NCBI RefSeq assembly: GCF_947487915.1
Contig: NZ_CANKYH010000007.1
Location: 224,488 to 288,487, forward strand
Direction: 5' to 3'
From: an uncultured Serinicoccus sp.
GTDB lineage: Bacteria; Actinomycetota; Actinomycetes; Actinomycetales; Dermatophilaceae
DNA length: 64,000 bases
The notes beneath the pieces were generated by a model. The model was given only the letters and a program-made list of their open reading frames with translations, ran no database searches and was not told the DNA's origin. The translations under genes were made by a program, and so were the position numbers. Each line of letters begins with the position of its first letter. Position 1 is the stretch's first letter. Of the stretch, positions 34,634-44,376 are shown one piece after another.

Positions 34634-35538
34634 GCATCATCCCGCCCAGCGGCACCGCCGAGGACGCCCGCGAGGGTATGCGGACGGAGGCCGTCTCTCC
34701 CCGGAGCCGGACCTGGCGCGCCTTCGTCCGCAACCCGTTCGGGCTCGTCTCGCTGGCCGTCCTGTTCCTCATCGTCGCGGTCGCGCTCGCCGCACCGCTC
34801 ATCGCGGGCGAGCCCGGCGGCTACAGCGCCGACGTGCTCGCACCGCCCTCGGCCGAGCACTGGCTCGGCACGGACAACATCGGGCGCGACGTCTACAACC
34901 AGATCGTCTGGGGTGCGCGTACCAGCTTGGCCGTGGGCCTCGGAGCGTCCGCCCTCGCGATCGTGCTGGGCGCGGCCGTCGGCATCGGCGCGGCATACTT
35001 CCGGCGCCTGGACACGCCCCTGGGCATGCTCATCGACGTCATGCTCTCCCTGCCCATCCTCCCGCTGATGATCCTCGTGGCGGCTCTGGCCGGCCCCAGC
35101 ATCTCGACCCTGGTCGTCGTGATCGCCGTCTTCTCCTGGCCCGAGGTCGCCCGCGTGGTCCGGTCGCAGGCCCTGCCGGTGGTGGATCTGACGTATGTCA
35201 ACGCCGCCCACGTCATCGGCGCCCCCAACCGGTGGGTGCTGCTGCGGCACGTGCTGCCGGCCGTCACTCCCGTCATCGTCGTGTCGGTCGTGCTGACTGC
35301 CTCGCGGGCCGTCCTCAGCGAGGCAGGCCTGTCCTTCCTCGGCCTGGGCGACCCCTCGAGCTGGTCGTGGGGCACGATCCTCTACAACGCCCAGCGCAGC
35401 GGGGTCCTGGCCTCGGCCTGGTGGACCGCACTGTTCCCCTCGCTCGCCATCCTGCTGCTCGTGGTCGCAGCAACCCTGACCTCCCTGGCCTACAACGACG
35501 CCCGCAACCCCCGCACCCGAGGTGACTCTGCCCGATGA
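34630..35538 (+). CDS. Dpp-type ABC transporter permease (DppC-like)
   Basis: 302-residue permease, ATG 34630 within the preceding stop. A cytoplasmic head to about residue 35 precedes the first helix; the HWLGTDNIGRDVYNQIVWG segment is the DppC hallmark, and the coupling loop TYVNAAHVIGAPNRWVLLRHVLP is near residue 195. GLSFLGLGDPSSWSWG precedes the last helix. It overlaps the M24 gene by four bases, so hydrolysis is coupled to uptake. Confidence 0.93.
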   Translation: MSIIPPSGTAEDAREGMRTEAVSPRSRTWRAFVRNPFGLVSLAVLFLIVAVALAAPLIAGEPGGYSADVLAPPSAEHWLGTDNIGRDVYNQIVWGARTSLAVGLGASALAIVLGAAVGIGAAYFRRLDTPLGMLIDVMLSLPILPLMILVAALAGPSISTLVVVIAVFSWPEVARVVRSQALPVVDLTYVNAAHVIGAPNRWVLLRHVLPAVTPVIVVSVVLTASRAVLSEAGLSFLGLGDPSSWSWGTILYNAQRSGVLASAWWTALFPSLAILLLVVAATLTSLAYNDARNPRTRGDSAR

Positions 35539-36710
35539 CTCTGTCCCACCGACTTCCCCGGTCCTTCTACGACCAGCTCCATGCGCGCCTGCGCGACCGG
35601 CTGCACCAGAGCGGGCTGGACGCCATCCTGGTGGACGACTGGCGCGACGTCGCCTATCTCTGCGGGTTCTTCCACCACCCCAACGAGCGACCCGGCGCCG
35701 TCTGGATCTCCGGCGACCGCGTCGTGCTCCTCGTGCCGGAGCTCGAGCGCGAGCACGCCCTGGCCCAGGGAGCGGCCGTGGACGAGGTGGTCGCCTTCGC
35801 CGAGTTCCCCGGGCGGGAGAGCCCGTTCCAGGTCCTCGCCCGGACCGTCGGGACGCACGGCCGGTGGGGGCACTCCCCGACCCTGTCCACCGGCCGCCTG
35901 GCCGAGCTCCAGGAGGTCTTCGACGGCGTCACCTGGACCATGTCGGGGGTCGTCGACGCCCTGCGGCTCATCAAGCAGCCGGAGGAGGTCGTCCTCCACC
36001 GCGCGGCTGCCCAGCTCGGCGACGTCATGCTGACGGCGGGCCGCTCCCTCATCGAGGCCGCGCTCGAAGAGGACGACCCGCTCCCCACCGAGTCCCAGCT
36101 CGCGGACCACGTCGTCCGCGAGGGCGCCCGCTGGATGTACTCCACCCACGACGACATCGTCGTCGTGCCCATGCTGACGGGAGGCCTCGTCTACGCGGGC
36201 GAGAACACCGCCTTCCCCCACGGGCTGCCGTCCAAGACCAGGCTCGAGAAGGGCGACACGGTGATCCTCTCCCTCGGGGGAGCCGTGGGCGGTCGGTATG
36301 CCGAGAGCGAGCGGACCTTCTTCATCGGTGAGCCCAGCACGGAGCAGCTGCGCTACTTCACGACCGACCACCGCGCGCAGGAGGTCGGGACCCAGGCCAT
36401 ACGCCCCGGGGTCTCGTGCCGAGAGGTGAACGAGCAGTGCCTGGACGTCATCCGGGACGCCGGACTGGCCGAGTTCATCCGGCACCGCCAGGGCCACGGC
36501 ATCGGCCTGAACTTCCACGAGGCGCCCTGGCTGGAGGACGGGGACACCACCGAGATCCAGCCGGGCATGGTGCTGTCCAGCGAGCCGGGCATCTACGTCC
36601 CCGGCCACGCGGGCTACCGCATCTCCGACACCGTCCTGGTCACCGAGGACGGCCACGAGCGCCTGACCACCTACCCCCGAGACCTCGACGACATCATCAT
36701 CGCCGCCTGA
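35535..36710 (+). CDS. M24-family protein, creatinase-like (metal-ligand positions altered)
   Basis: 391-residue pita-bread protein with N-terminal creatinase domain and C-terminal M24 domain. Family residues kept: His in ENTAFPHGLPS, HGIGLNFHEAP and SSEPGIY. The two Asp metal ligands of Xaa-Pro peptidases are replaced: ILSLGG has Ser and YAESERTFF has Glu at the second position; the last Glu is Asp (RISDTVLV). Creatinase, which needs no metal and uses the His, shows the same pattern around ILSLN and LERTLF. It could therefore be a C-N hydrolase of a creatine-, ectoine- or peptide-like substrate rather than a proline peptidase. Coupled to the DppC-like gene by four bases. Confidence 0.85.
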   Translation: MTLSHRLPRSFYDQLHARLRDRLHQSGLDAILVDDWRDVAYLCGFFHHPNERPGAVWISGDRVVLLVPELEREHALAQGAAVDEVVAFAEFPGRESPFQVLARTVGTHGRWGHSPTLSTGRLAELQEVFDGVTWTMSGVVDALRLIKQPEEVVLHRAAAQLGDVMLTAGRSLIEAALEEDDPLPTESQLADHVVREGARWMYSTHDDIVVVPMLTGGLVYAGENTAFPHGLPSKTRLEKGDTVILSLGGAVGGRYAESERTFFIGEPSTEQLRYFTTDHRAQEVGTQAIRPGVSCREVNEQCLDVIRDAGLAEFIRHRQGHGIGLNFHEAPWLEDGDTTEIQPGMVLSSEPGIYVPGHAGYRISDTVLVTEDGHERLTTYPRDLDDIIIAA

Positions 36711-36721
36711 CTAGGAGCATC

Positions 36722-37567
36722 ATGATCCTCACCATCAACGACGCCGACCTCGACGTGGAGCTGCTCGGCGGGGACGACCCGACCAAGCCGCTGCTCATCG
36801 CCCACCACGGCGCCCCCGGTCTCGGGTCGCGCGCCGAGCCCGAGCTGGCCTTCGGCCCGCTGTCCGACCTCTTCCGGGTCTTGGTCTTCGACGCCCGGGG
36901 CAGCGGGAAGAGCTCCGACACCCCGCCCTACACCCACGAGCAGTGGGTGGCCGACGTCGACGCGCTGCGCGAGTGGGCCGGGGCCGAGACCTTCGTCATG
37001 GCCGGCGGCTCCTACGGCGGCTTCATCTCCATGGAGTATGCGGTGCGGCACCCGCAGCGGCTGCGTGCGCTGGTGCTGCGCGACACCTCGGCCGACCACG
37101 AGCACAACGACCTCGCGATCGCGAACGCCCGCGCGTCCGACCGGGTCGACATCGACGAGGACCGGCTGATGCGGATGATGGAGGGCCGGATCCGGGACGA
37201 TGCGGACTTCCGGGAGTCGTGGCGCGAGCTCCTGCCGCTCTACGACTACGAGTACGACCCGGCCCAGCTCGACGCCCGGGTCGCCAGCGTGGACTACCAC
37301 TTCGCGACCCACAACGCCGCCTTCTCGGAGAACCTGCACCACTACGATCTCAAGCCCCGGCTGGGCGAGATCACCTGTCCCACGCTGGTGACGGTCGGCC
37401 GGACGGACTGGATCACCCCGGTCTCGTGCAGCGAGACCATCGCCGGCCTCATCCCCGAGGCCCAGCTGGTCGTCTTCGAGAAGTCCGGCCACTCCCCGCC
37501 GCGCGAGGAGCCCGAGCTCTTCCAGCGCACCGTGCGGGACTTCCTGGTGCGGCACGCCCTGTCCTGA
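36722..37567 (+). CDS. alpha/beta hydrolase, proline iminopeptidase-like
   Basis: 281-residue alpha/beta hydrolase, ATG 36722 after CTAGGAG. Oxyanion HHGAPG near residue 29, DARGSGKSS, nucleophile elbow GGSYGG near residue 97, Asp in VTVGRTDWITP and His in EKSGHSPPREEP complete the triad. This set resembles proline iminopeptidases and related aminopeptidases, though esterases share it. Last gene of the importer operon, 11 bases after the M24 gene. It could finish breakdown of the imported compound. Confidence 0.83.
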   Translation: MILTINDADLDVELLGGDDPTKPLLIAHHGAPGLGSRAEPELAFGPLSDLFRVLVFDARGSGKSSDTPPYTHEQWVADVDALREWAGAETFVMAGGSYGGFISMEYAVRHPQRLRALVLRDTSADHEHNDLAIANARASDRVDIDEDRLMRMMEGRIRDDADFRESWRELLPLYDYEYDPAQLDARVASVDYHFATHNAAFSENLHHYDLKPRLGEITCPTLVTVGRTDWITPVSCSETIAGLIPEAQLVVFEKSGHSPPREEPELFQRTVRDFLVRHALS

Positions 37568-37659
37568 GTCCGGTCCGGGGTGTTGCACCATCGGCGCGGA
37601 CCCGCGAGGGTGAGGTCCGTGCCAGACGACCACGCCCACGCTCCGCCCGACCCGGTCCG

Positions 37660-39111
37660 GTGACCCCCGCCACCACCGGCCACCGGGTGCTCGCCACCGC
37701 CGACAGCACGGCATACGCCTCCATCCGCAAGCGGCCCACCTCGCGGGCCGAGCGCTACGCCATGGGCAAGGCGCTGCGCAAGCAGGTGCCGCGCAAGAGT
37801 CTGGGTGACTGGGCTCCCCGGTCGGGGCGGCCGGACCCGGTGGCGCTGATCCAGGAATCGCACGAAGGACGGCGCAGCGAGCTGGTCCCGGTGCGCGTGG
37901 ACCGGATGATCACCAACCCCTACGGCTTCCTGCGGGGCACCGCCGTCGTCATGGCCGACGACGTCGCGCACCTGCCGGCCACCGGGATCATGCCGGTCAT
38001 CGGCGGCGACGCCCACTTCGGCAACTTCGGGTTCTACGCCTCCCCCGAGGGCGAGCTCGTCATCGACCTCAACGACTTCGACGAGGCCCACCCCGGGTGC
38101 TGGGAGTGGGACCTGCGCCGCCTGGTCGCCAGCATCCACGTCGCCGGGCGCGCGAACGGCCTGTCCGAGAAGCAGTGCGAGGCTGCCGTGCGGGCCTGCG
38201 TCGCGGCATACCGCAGCGAGCTGAGGTTCCTGGCCGAGCAACCGCTGATGATGCGCTCCTACAACCGGCTCGACGTCCACCGGATGCACGAGACCGCGAC
38301 CGAGAAGACCCTGCGCAAGGAGATCCACCGGTCCGCCAAGCGGGCCCGCAAGCGCACCAGCGACCGCGCGCTCCCGAAGTTCACGACCGAGCAGGCCGGG
38401 CGACGGAGGATCGTCGAGGACCCACCCACGATCACCCGGGTCAGCGACGCCGAGCGGGAGGCCCTGGCCGAGGCGCTCGACGGCTACCTGCTGACGCTCG
38501 CACCGCACTGGCGCCGGGTGGTCGGCGGCTACACCCTCGTCGACATCGCGCACAAGGTGGTCGGGGTCGGCAGCGTGGGGCTGCGCGCCTACGTCGCGCT
38601 GCTGGAGGGCAGCACCCCCGACGACGTGCTGTTCCTCCAGCTCAAGCAGGCCCGGCGCTCGGTCATCGCCCCCTACGTGCACGGCGACTCCGCGCTGCAC
38701 GAGCACCAGGGCCAGCGGGTGGTCGAGTACCAGCAGGCGCTGCAGACGGTCAGCGACCCGCTGCTGGGGTGGGCCACCGTCGGCGACGACTACACCTACT
38801 ACGTGCGCCAGTTCCGCAACAGCAAGGGCACCATCCCCCTGGACGCGATCGACGCGCCCGCCCTGGCCGACTACGCGGGCATCGTCGGTCACCTGCTCGC
38901 CAAGGGCCACGCCCGCACCAGCGGCGCCTCCATGATCGCGGGGTATGTCGGGGGCTCGGACAAGGTGGACGTCGCCCTCAGCCGGTTCGCCCGGTTGTAT
39001 GCCGACCAGACCGAGGCCGACCACGCACAGCTGCTGGCCGCGGTCACCCGCGGCGAGCTCCCCGTCCACGAGGGCGCCCTGGACGGCGCGAGCTCCGCCT
39101 TCCGCCCCTGA
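37660..39111 (+). CDS. DUF2252 family protein (kinase-like fold)
   Basis: 483-residue DUF2252 protein. GTG 37660 gives the best-looking start; the frame is open further upstream through the hydrolase gene but without family sequence. Characteristic blocks: [43 protein letters not shown] (about 113) and [20 protein letters not shown], which resemble the HxDxxxxN and metal Asp elements of aminoglycoside-phosphotransferase-like folds, then [10 protein letters not shown] and RQFRNSKGT. Function unknown. It is next to SelO, another kinase-fold protein, 25 bases apart, and the two may be cotranscribed. Confidence 0.88.
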   Translation: MTPATTGHRVLATADSTAYASIRKRPTSRAERYAMGKALRKQVPRKSLGDWAPRSGRPDPVALIQESHEGRRSELVPVRVDRMITNPYGFLRGTAVVMADDVAHLPATGIMPVIGGDAHFGNFGFYASPEGELVIDLNDFDEAHPGCWEWDLRRLVASIHVAGRANGLSEKQCEAAVRACVAAYRSELRFLAEQPLMMRSYNRLDVHRMHETATEKTLRKEIHRSAKRARKRTSDRALPKFTTEQAGRRRIVEDPPTITRVSDAEREALAEALDGYLLTLAPHWRRVVGGYTLVDIAHKVVGVGSVGLRAYVALLEGSTPDDVLFLQLKQARRSVIAPYVHGDSALHEHQGQRVVEYQQALQTVSDPLLGWATVGDDYTYYVRQFRNSKGTIPLDAIDAPALADYAGIVGHLLAKGHARTSGASMIAGYVGGSDKVDVALSRFARLYADQTEADHAQLLAAVTRGELPVHEGALDGASSAFRP

Positions 39112-39136
39112 GCGGTGCCTCGTCTACGCTCGACGG

Positions 39137-40600
39137 GTGAGCGTGGTGCCCCGGCAGACCGTGTCCTTCGACGACCAGTTCGCCCGAGAGCTGGGTCCGC
39201 TCGCCGTGCCGTGGCAGGCCGAGGAGACACCGGATCCCCGGCTGCTGCTGCTCAACGAGTCGCTGGCGGCCGAGCTGGGCCTCGAGCCGTCCTGGCTGCG
39301 CAGTCGCGAGGGTCTGCGGCTGCTGACGGGACACCTCGTTCCTGACGGCGCCACCCCGGTGGCGCAGGCCTACGCCGGGCACCAGTTCGGCGGATACTCG
39401 CCTCGCCTGGGTGACGGCCGGGCGCTCCTGCTCGGCGAGGTCGTCGGCACGGCGGGGCGCAGGGTCGACATCCACCTGAAGGGCTCCGGTCGCACACCCT
39501 TCGCCCGGGGCGGTGACGGCCTGGCCGCGGTCGGTCCGATGCTGCGCGAGTACGTCATCAGCGAGGCGATGCACGCCCTGGGCGTGCCGACCACACGGTC
39601 GCTGGCCGTGGTGGGCACCGGCCGGTCGGTGCAGCGAGAGACGCTGCTGCCCGGAGCGGTGCTCACGCGGGTCGCCTCCAGCCACCTGCGCGTGGGCACC
39701 TTCCAGTATGCCCGCGCCACCGGCGACACCGATCTCCTGCGACGCCTCGCCGACCACGCGATCAGCCGCCACCACCCCGACGCCGCCGCGGCCCAGAACC
39801 CCTACCGCGCGCTGTTCGAGGCGGTGATCTCCAGCCAGGCGCAGCTCGTCGCCCGGTGGATGCTGGTCGGGTTCGTCCACGGCGTGATGAACACGGACAA
39901 CATGACGATCTCCGGGGAGACCATCGACTACGGACCGTGCGCCTTCATGGAGGCTGTCGACCCGGCGACGGTCTACAGCTCGATCGACACCGGCGGACGG
40001 TATGCCTACGGCAACCAGCCCGGCGTCGCCCAGTGGAACCTCGCTCGCCTCGCCGAGGCGCTGCTCCCCCTCCTGCACCCCGAGGAGGAGCAGGCGGTCG
40101 AGGTGGCGATGGGCTCCCTCGGCACGTTCTCAGCGCAGTTCGCCTCGGCCTGGGCCAGCGGTATGAGGGCCAAGCTGGGCCTGGCGGACTCCGTGAGCCC
40201 CGAGGTCGTCGAGCCGCTGGTCGCCGAGCTGCTGAGCCTGCTGCAGGACAACCACGTGGACCACACGTCGTTCTACCGCCGCCTCGGCGATGCGGCCCGC
40301 GGTGACGCCGAGCCGGCGCGAGGCCTATTCGTCGACCTGGCGGGTTTCGACGCCTGGGCCGAGCGGTGGCTCGCCCTCGACCCGCGGGCCGAGCTCATGG
40401 ACCGGGTCAACCCCGTCTACATCCCCCGCAACCACCTGGTCGAGGAAGCCCTGGCGGCCGGCAGCGACGGCGACCTGGAACCGCTGGTGGGGCTCCTCGG
40501 CGCCGTCACCGACCCCTACCGCGAGCGCCCCGGCCTCGAGCGGTATGCCGAGCCGGCGCCGGCGGACTTCGGCCGCTACCGGACGTACTGCGGCACCTGA
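39137..40600 (+). CDS. selO: SelO family protein adenylyltransferase (YdiU)
   Basis: 487-residue pseudokinase-fold enzyme that transfers AMP from ATP onto Ser/Thr/Tyr of proteins. GTG 39137 is chosen since homology starts right after ([15 protein letters not shown]). Marks: [85 protein letters not shown] and [19 protein letters not shown]. The C-terminus is YCGT, with Cys three residues from the end where eukaryotic homologues carry selenocysteine. Its known family role is redox-linked protein AMPylation. Confidence 0.93.
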   Translation: MSVVPRQTVSFDDQFARELGPLAVPWQAEETPDPRLLLLNESLAAELGLEPSWLRSREGLRLLTGHLVPDGATPVAQAYAGHQFGGYSPRLGDGRALLLGEVVGTAGRRVDIHLKGSGRTPFARGGDGLAAVGPMLREYVISEAMHALGVPTTRSLAVVGTGRSVQRETLLPGAVLTRVASSHLRVGTFQYARATGDTDLLRRLADHAISRHHPDAAAAQNPYRALFEAVISSQAQLVARWMLVGFVHGVMNTDNMTISGETIDYGPCAFMEAVDPATVYSSIDTGGRYAYGNQPGVAQWNLARLAEALLPLLHPEEEQAVEVAMGSLGTFSAQFASAWASGMRAKLGLADSVSPEVVEPLVAELLSLLQDNHVDHTSFYRRLGDAARGDAEPARGLFVDLAGFDAWAERWLALDPRAELMDRVNPVYIPRNHLVEEALAAGSDGDLEPLVGLLGAVTDPYRERPGLERYAEPAPADFGRYRTYCGT

Positions 40601-40643
40601 GCCGCCGGGGACGTGACGGCTCTGCCGGGAATCTCTGCACCAG

Positions 40644-40669
40644 GAGGTCCACCCCGCGGGGTCGACCTC
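40644..40669. terminator. possible hairpin between selO and the GH13 gene
   Basis: GAGGTC (40644-40649) and GACCTC (40664-40669) form a 6-bp stem with a GC-rich loop in the convergent gap, touching the last codon of the glucosidase gene. A second stem GAGCCG/CGGCTC lies at 40599-40622. No T-tracts. Confidence 0.3.
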
Positions 40670-42398
40670 ACCTCCGGGGGACCAGCCAGGCGGCGGTGTC
40701 GTGCGCGAGCAAGGGTCCGTCGAGGGGGACGCTCGAGAGCAGGACGTCCCAGTCGGGATCCAGGGTGATCGGCTCGCCGGAGAGGTTCACGACGCAGCGC
40801 AGGTGGGGGCCGCGCTGGAAGTCGAGCACCTCCGTCGGCGACTCGCGCCAGGCGAAGTCGTCGGTCCGGAAGGCGGGCAGCTCGCGGCGCAGACGCAGCG
40901 CCCGCCGGTGGAGGTTGAGCGTCGATCCCGGGTCGGCGGTCTGGGCCTCGACGGTCAGGTCGGCCCAGCCTGCGGGCTGCGGGAGCCACGGCTGGGCGGT
41001 GGCGCCGTCGGGGCTGAAGCCGTAGGGCGGCTCGTCACCGTGCCACGGCAGCGGCACCCGACAGGCGTCGCGCCCGCGCAGCGTGTGCCCGGAGCGCTCG
41101 CAGATCGGGTCCTGGAGGCGGTCTTCGGGGATGTCGTCGACGCTGGGCAGCCCGAGCTCGTCACCCTGGTAGATGTAGGCCGTCCCCGGCAGCGCCAGCA
41201 TGAGCAGGGCCGCGGCCCGGACCCGGCGGGTCCCGAGGGCCAGGTCGGAGGGGATGTCGGGGCTGACCCCGACCTCCGAGCTCGAGTCCGCGCGGCCATA
41301 CCGCGTCGTCAGTCGCAACTCGTCGTGACTGCCCAGCACCCAGGTCGCGGTCGCCCCCACCGGCGCGAGGGTCTCGCGGGTCTCATCGATCACGCGGCGC
41401 AGCCCGGCGTCCCACGGGACCTTGAGGAACTCGAAGTTGAACGCAGTGTGGATCTCGTCCGGCGCGAGGTAGCGCACGAGCCGCTCCGGACTCGCCACGA
41501 CCGCCTCCGCGACCAGGACGCGATCGCCGTCGTACTCCTCCGCCACGCGGCGCCACCGCTTGAAGATCTCATGCACGTCGTCGACGTCCCAGTGCGGGTT
41601 GCCGACCCACTCCCCCGACCTGAACCGCAGGTCGCCGCCGTAGTCGGCGTCCGGCAGGCCCGGAGTCTTGAAGAACGCCGGTGCGGCGTCGACGCGGATG
41701 CCGTCCACGCCTCGGTCGAACCAGAAACGCAGGATGCCGTCGAAGTCGCTCCTGACGTGGTCGTTGCTCCAGTTCAGGTCCGGTTGTTCAGGTGCGAAGG
41801 TATGCAGGTACCACTGCCCCGGCGTGCCGTCCGGGTTCGCGGTGCGCTCCCAGGCCGGCCCACCGAACGCGCTGATCCAGTTGTTCGGTGGCTCGCTGCC
41901 GTCAGGACCGCGCCCGTCGCGAAACACGAACCGCTCCCGCTCGGGCGACCCCTCGGGTGCCGCGAGCGCAGCCGTGAACCACGGATGGTCCAGGGCGGTG
42001 TGGTTCGCCACCATGTCGATGATGACCCGCATGCCCCGTGCGTGCGCCTCGGAGAGGAGCGCGACGGCGTCCTCGAGGCTGCCGTATCGCCGGTCGATAC
42101 TGCAGTAGTCGGAGACGTCGTAGCCGCCGTCCGCCATCGGGGACGGAAACCACGGCGCGATCCAGAGGGCATCCACGCGGAGGTCCTGCAGATAACCCAG
42201 CCCGGCGCGGATGCCGTCCAGATCGCCCTCCCCGTCACCGCCCGAGTCCCGGAAGCTGCGCGGGTAGACCTCGTAGACCACAGCATCACGCCACCACGGC
42301 CGGTGCGAGCTGTCCACGGCGCCGCGCGCCTCGTCGGGCCGTCCGCCGACCGGCCCCGAGGACGACGGCTCGACCGCAGGAGATTCATTCACCGTCAT
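40668..42398 (-). CDS. GH13 alpha-glucosidase / oligo-1,6-glucosidase-like
   Basis: 576-residue glycoside hydrolase family 13 enzyme, likely cytoplasmic as no signal peptide is visible. The four conserved regions are present: DMVANHT, DGIRVDAAPA with the nucleophile Asp, VAEAVVASPE with the acid/base Glu (a Val follows where many enzymes have Trp), and LGSHDELR with the transition-state Asp. The N-terminal 30 residues are a Pro/Ser-rich extension. ATG 42398 is near a weak site. It should cleave alpha-linked glucosides such as maltose, isomaltose or sucrose-type substrates. It is a single gene, convergent with selO. Confidence 0.9.
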   Translation of the reverse strand: MTVNESPAVEPSSSGPVGGRPDEARGAVDSSHRPWWRDAVVYEVYPRSFRDSGGDGEGDLDGIRAGLGYLQDLRVDALWIAPWFPSPMADGGYDVSDYCSIDRRYGSLEDAVALLSEAHARGMRVIIDMVANHTALDHPWFTAALAAPEGSPERERFVFRDGRGPDGSEPPNNWISAFGGPAWERTANPDGTPGQWYLHTFAPEQPDLNWSNDHVRSDFDGILRFWFDRGVDGIRVDAAPAFFKTPGLPDADYGGDLRFRSGEWVGNPHWDVDDVHEIFKRWRRVAEEYDGDRVLVAEAVVASPERLVRYLAPDEIHTAFNFEFLKVPWDAGLRRVIDETRETLAPVGATATWVLGSHDELRLTTRYGRADSSSEVGVSPDIPSDLALGTRRVRAAALLMLALPGTAYIYQGDELGLPSVDDIPEDRLQDPICERSGHTLRGRDACRVPLPWHGDEPPYGFSPDGATAQPWLPQPAGWADLTVEAQTADPGSTLNLHRRALRLRRELPAFRTDDFAWRESPTEVLDFQRGPHLRCVVNLSGEPITLDPDWDVLLSSVPLDGPLLAHDTAAWLVPRR

Positions 42399-42501
42399 GC
42401 CCCTTCTCAGACTGCCGGACTCGATGCCTGGGCCCAGAGGTTGCTCACCGGCCGGAGACGGCTCCTGTCACTTGTCCGGGTCTCAGGCGGCGGAGAGCCG
42501 C

Positions 42502-43278
42502 TCACCCTTGCAGCAGCGACTGCGCCCCATCGACCCACACCTCGGTGCCGCTGATGTGGCTGGCCGCGTCCGAGGCGAGGAAGGTCACCAGGTCGGCCAC
42601 CTGCTGCGCCGAGCCGGGGGTCCCGTCGGTGAGCGGGATCTCCCCCTGCGGGAACTCGACCGGGATCTTGACGTCCTCGTTCGCTGCCCGCGTGTTGTCG
42701 TCGATCTCGGTGTCGATCGCCCCGGGGCACACCACGTTGAGACGGATCCTGCGCGGCCCGAGCTCGACCGCCAGCATCTTGGTCAGAGCGACCTGGCCCG
42801 CCTTGCTCGCGGAGTATGCCGTGGCACCAGAGTTGGAGAACACCCGCGTGCCGTTGACCGAGGAGACCACGACGACCGAGCCGCCGCCCTCGGCCAGGTG
42901 CGGCACCGCATGCTTGATCGTGAGGAACGTCCCGGTCAGGTTGATATCGACCGTGGACCGGAAGTCCTCGACCTCGAGGTCCTCGATGCCGGCCCACGTG
43001 CCGTTGACCCCGGCGTTGGCGACGACGACGTCGAGCCGCCCAAAGCGCTCCACGGTCTCCGAGACCATCCGGCGCGCATCCTCCTCCTCGCTGACGTCAC
43101 CGGTCACCACCAGGGCCTGGGCGCCGGCGGCCTCCAGGTCGGCCGCGACCTCCTCCAGCTCCTCCCGGGTGCGACTGACCAGCGTGACGTGCGCACCCTG
43201 CGCAGCCAGCGCCCGTGCGCTCGCCTCACCGATGCCCGACCCCGCACCGGTGACCAGCGCGACCTTGCCCTTCAGCAT
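42502..43278 (-). CDS. short-chain dehydrogenase/reductase
   Basis: 258-residue classical SDR, ATG 43278 behind AGGAG. TGAGSGIG at residues 10-17, Arg in LVSRTREEL suggests NADP preference, NAGVNG, Ser in VVSSVNGT and the YSASKAG catalytic pair. The ending HISGTEVWVDGAQSLLQG is the usual C-terminus. The gene stands alone; no substrate can be proposed. Confidence 0.88.
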   Translation of the reverse strand: MLKGKVALVTGAGSGIGEASARALAAQGAHVTLVSRTREELEEVAADLEAAGAQALVVTGDVSEEEDARRMVSETVERFGRLDVVVANAGVNGTWAGIEDLEVEDFRSTVDINLTGTFLTIKHAVPHLAEGGGSVVVVSSVNGTRVFSNSGATAYSASKAGQVALTKMLAVELGPRRIRLNVVCPGAIDTEIDDNTRAANEDVKIPVEFPQGEIPLTDGTPGSAQQVADLVTFLASDAASHISGTEVWVDGAQSLLQG

Positions 43279-43563
43279 GCTGTGCTCCTCTCCTGCCGTC
43301 GCTCGTGATGCGACGGCTCGACCCAACCTACGAGGTAGGCCAGCGCTCGGCAGTATGCGTAGCCAGTCCAGTGTCGCGTCCTAGTGTCAGGGGAGACCTG
43401 CGCCTGATGCGCCTGCGCCGATCGGTGCGGGGTGTGATGGTGGTAGCTGTTCTCGAGCGTCAACCGCCACACCTGACCCACCGCTCCACGGGAACCGCGG
43501 CTGATCAGTGACGAGTCCACGTGGCCCCCGAGCGGGGGTTTCATGCTGGCAGGGTGAAGCCAC
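43279..43563. other. 285-base gap without a gene
   Basis: I see no coding sequence. A CCCCC-GAGC-GGGGG hairpin at 43525-43538 followed by TTT may end transcription running rightward, or terminate neither neighbour, as both neighbouring genes run leftward. Confidence 0.4.
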
Positions 43564-43839
43564 CTAGCCGCTGGCGCGGATGCGCAGCCGGTGACCGAGG
43601 GCGACCAGCCCGAAGCCGAAGGCGAAGATCGCCAGGGTGACCAGACCGTAGCTCCACGGGAAGACATCTGCTGCAAAGGTCTGCCCGGTAGTGCCGTCGA
43701 CGGAGGGAAGGAGCAGATAGAGCGTCTGGAAGACGAAGGCCCACAGGTAGGCCACCGCATAGATCAGGTTGGCAGCCAGCCATGACCCCACGAGGAAGCC
43801 CAGCGGAAGAGCGGTCAGGATGGTGATGATGCCGATCAC
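43564..43839 (-). CDS. small membrane protein, unknown
   Basis: 91 residues with an N-terminal hydrophobic segment (MIGIITILTALPLGFLVGSW), a second helix around 22-45 and a third near 65-85 (YGLVTLAIFAFGFGLVALG). A short charged C-terminus RLRIRASG probably faces the cytoplasm. I do not recognise a family. It follows another small membrane protein gene by 10 bases and both are divergent from a response regulator gene, so they may be its targets. Confidence 0.6.
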   Translation of the reverse strand: MIGIITILTALPLGFLVGSWLAANLIYAVAYLWAFVFQTLYLLLPSVDGTTGQTFAADVFPWSYGLVTLAIFAFGFGLVALGHRLRIRASG

Positions 43840-43849
43840 GGCTGGTCCT

Positions 43850-44221
43850 TCAGTCCATCACCGGCACCGGCCGGCGTTCGGTCGAGAACATCAGGACGAT
43901 GGCGGCTACCGCGAGGAGGACGGAGGTAGCGACCAGAAGCCGCACCACGGGGGGCACGTCGACGAAGAACGCCGGGAGCGCGGTGAGCGTCGGGATGATG
44001 ACGGCTCCGGCCGCGACCCTGAGTGCTGGCGCGCTGCCACGCCAGGCAAGCACGACGGCGACGACGCCGATCACGCCCACGACGGTGGAGAGCATCAGGA
44101 CTACGTAGGGCGGGCCGACCTGACCCTCAGGCGTCGGCATGAGCACGCTGGGGATGGCGGTCAGGTTGAGCACGCCGGCGATGGCGAGACCGACCTTTTG
44201 ACGGGTGGACGGGTTGTTCAT
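43850..44221 (-). CDS. small membrane protein, unknown, four predicted helices
   Basis: 123 residues from ATG 44221 behind GGGGAG. Hydrophobic segments near 10-28, 38-60, 68-88 and 94-112 suggest four helices with both ends inside. No family recognised. The 155-base gap to the divergent response-regulator gene is where a promoter controlled by that regulator might sit. Confidence 0.65.
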   Translation of the reverse strand: MNNPSTRQKVGLAIAGVLNLTAIPSVLMPTPEGQVGPPYVVLMLSTVVGVIGVVAVVLAWRGSAPALRVAAGAVIIPTLTALPAFFVDVPPVVRLLVATSVLLAVAAIVLMFSTERRPVPVMD

Positions 44222-44376
44222 GGTGACTCCCCTGGTGGGCGGAATGGATGAGACCACCGTGTGCCTGATCCTCCTCCCGGCGTCATGACCATCGTGCCCG
44301 GCATTGTTCCCTGGTGTCCTGCCCCGCGGGGAACAGTTTCCCGACAGCGGGAGGGTCGGGGGGCGCATAGTGGAGT

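Noticed and set aside
35535..36710. Ordinary Xaa-Pro aminopeptidase
   Set aside because: Both Asp metal ligands and the last Glu are replaced; creatinase-like is the better description.
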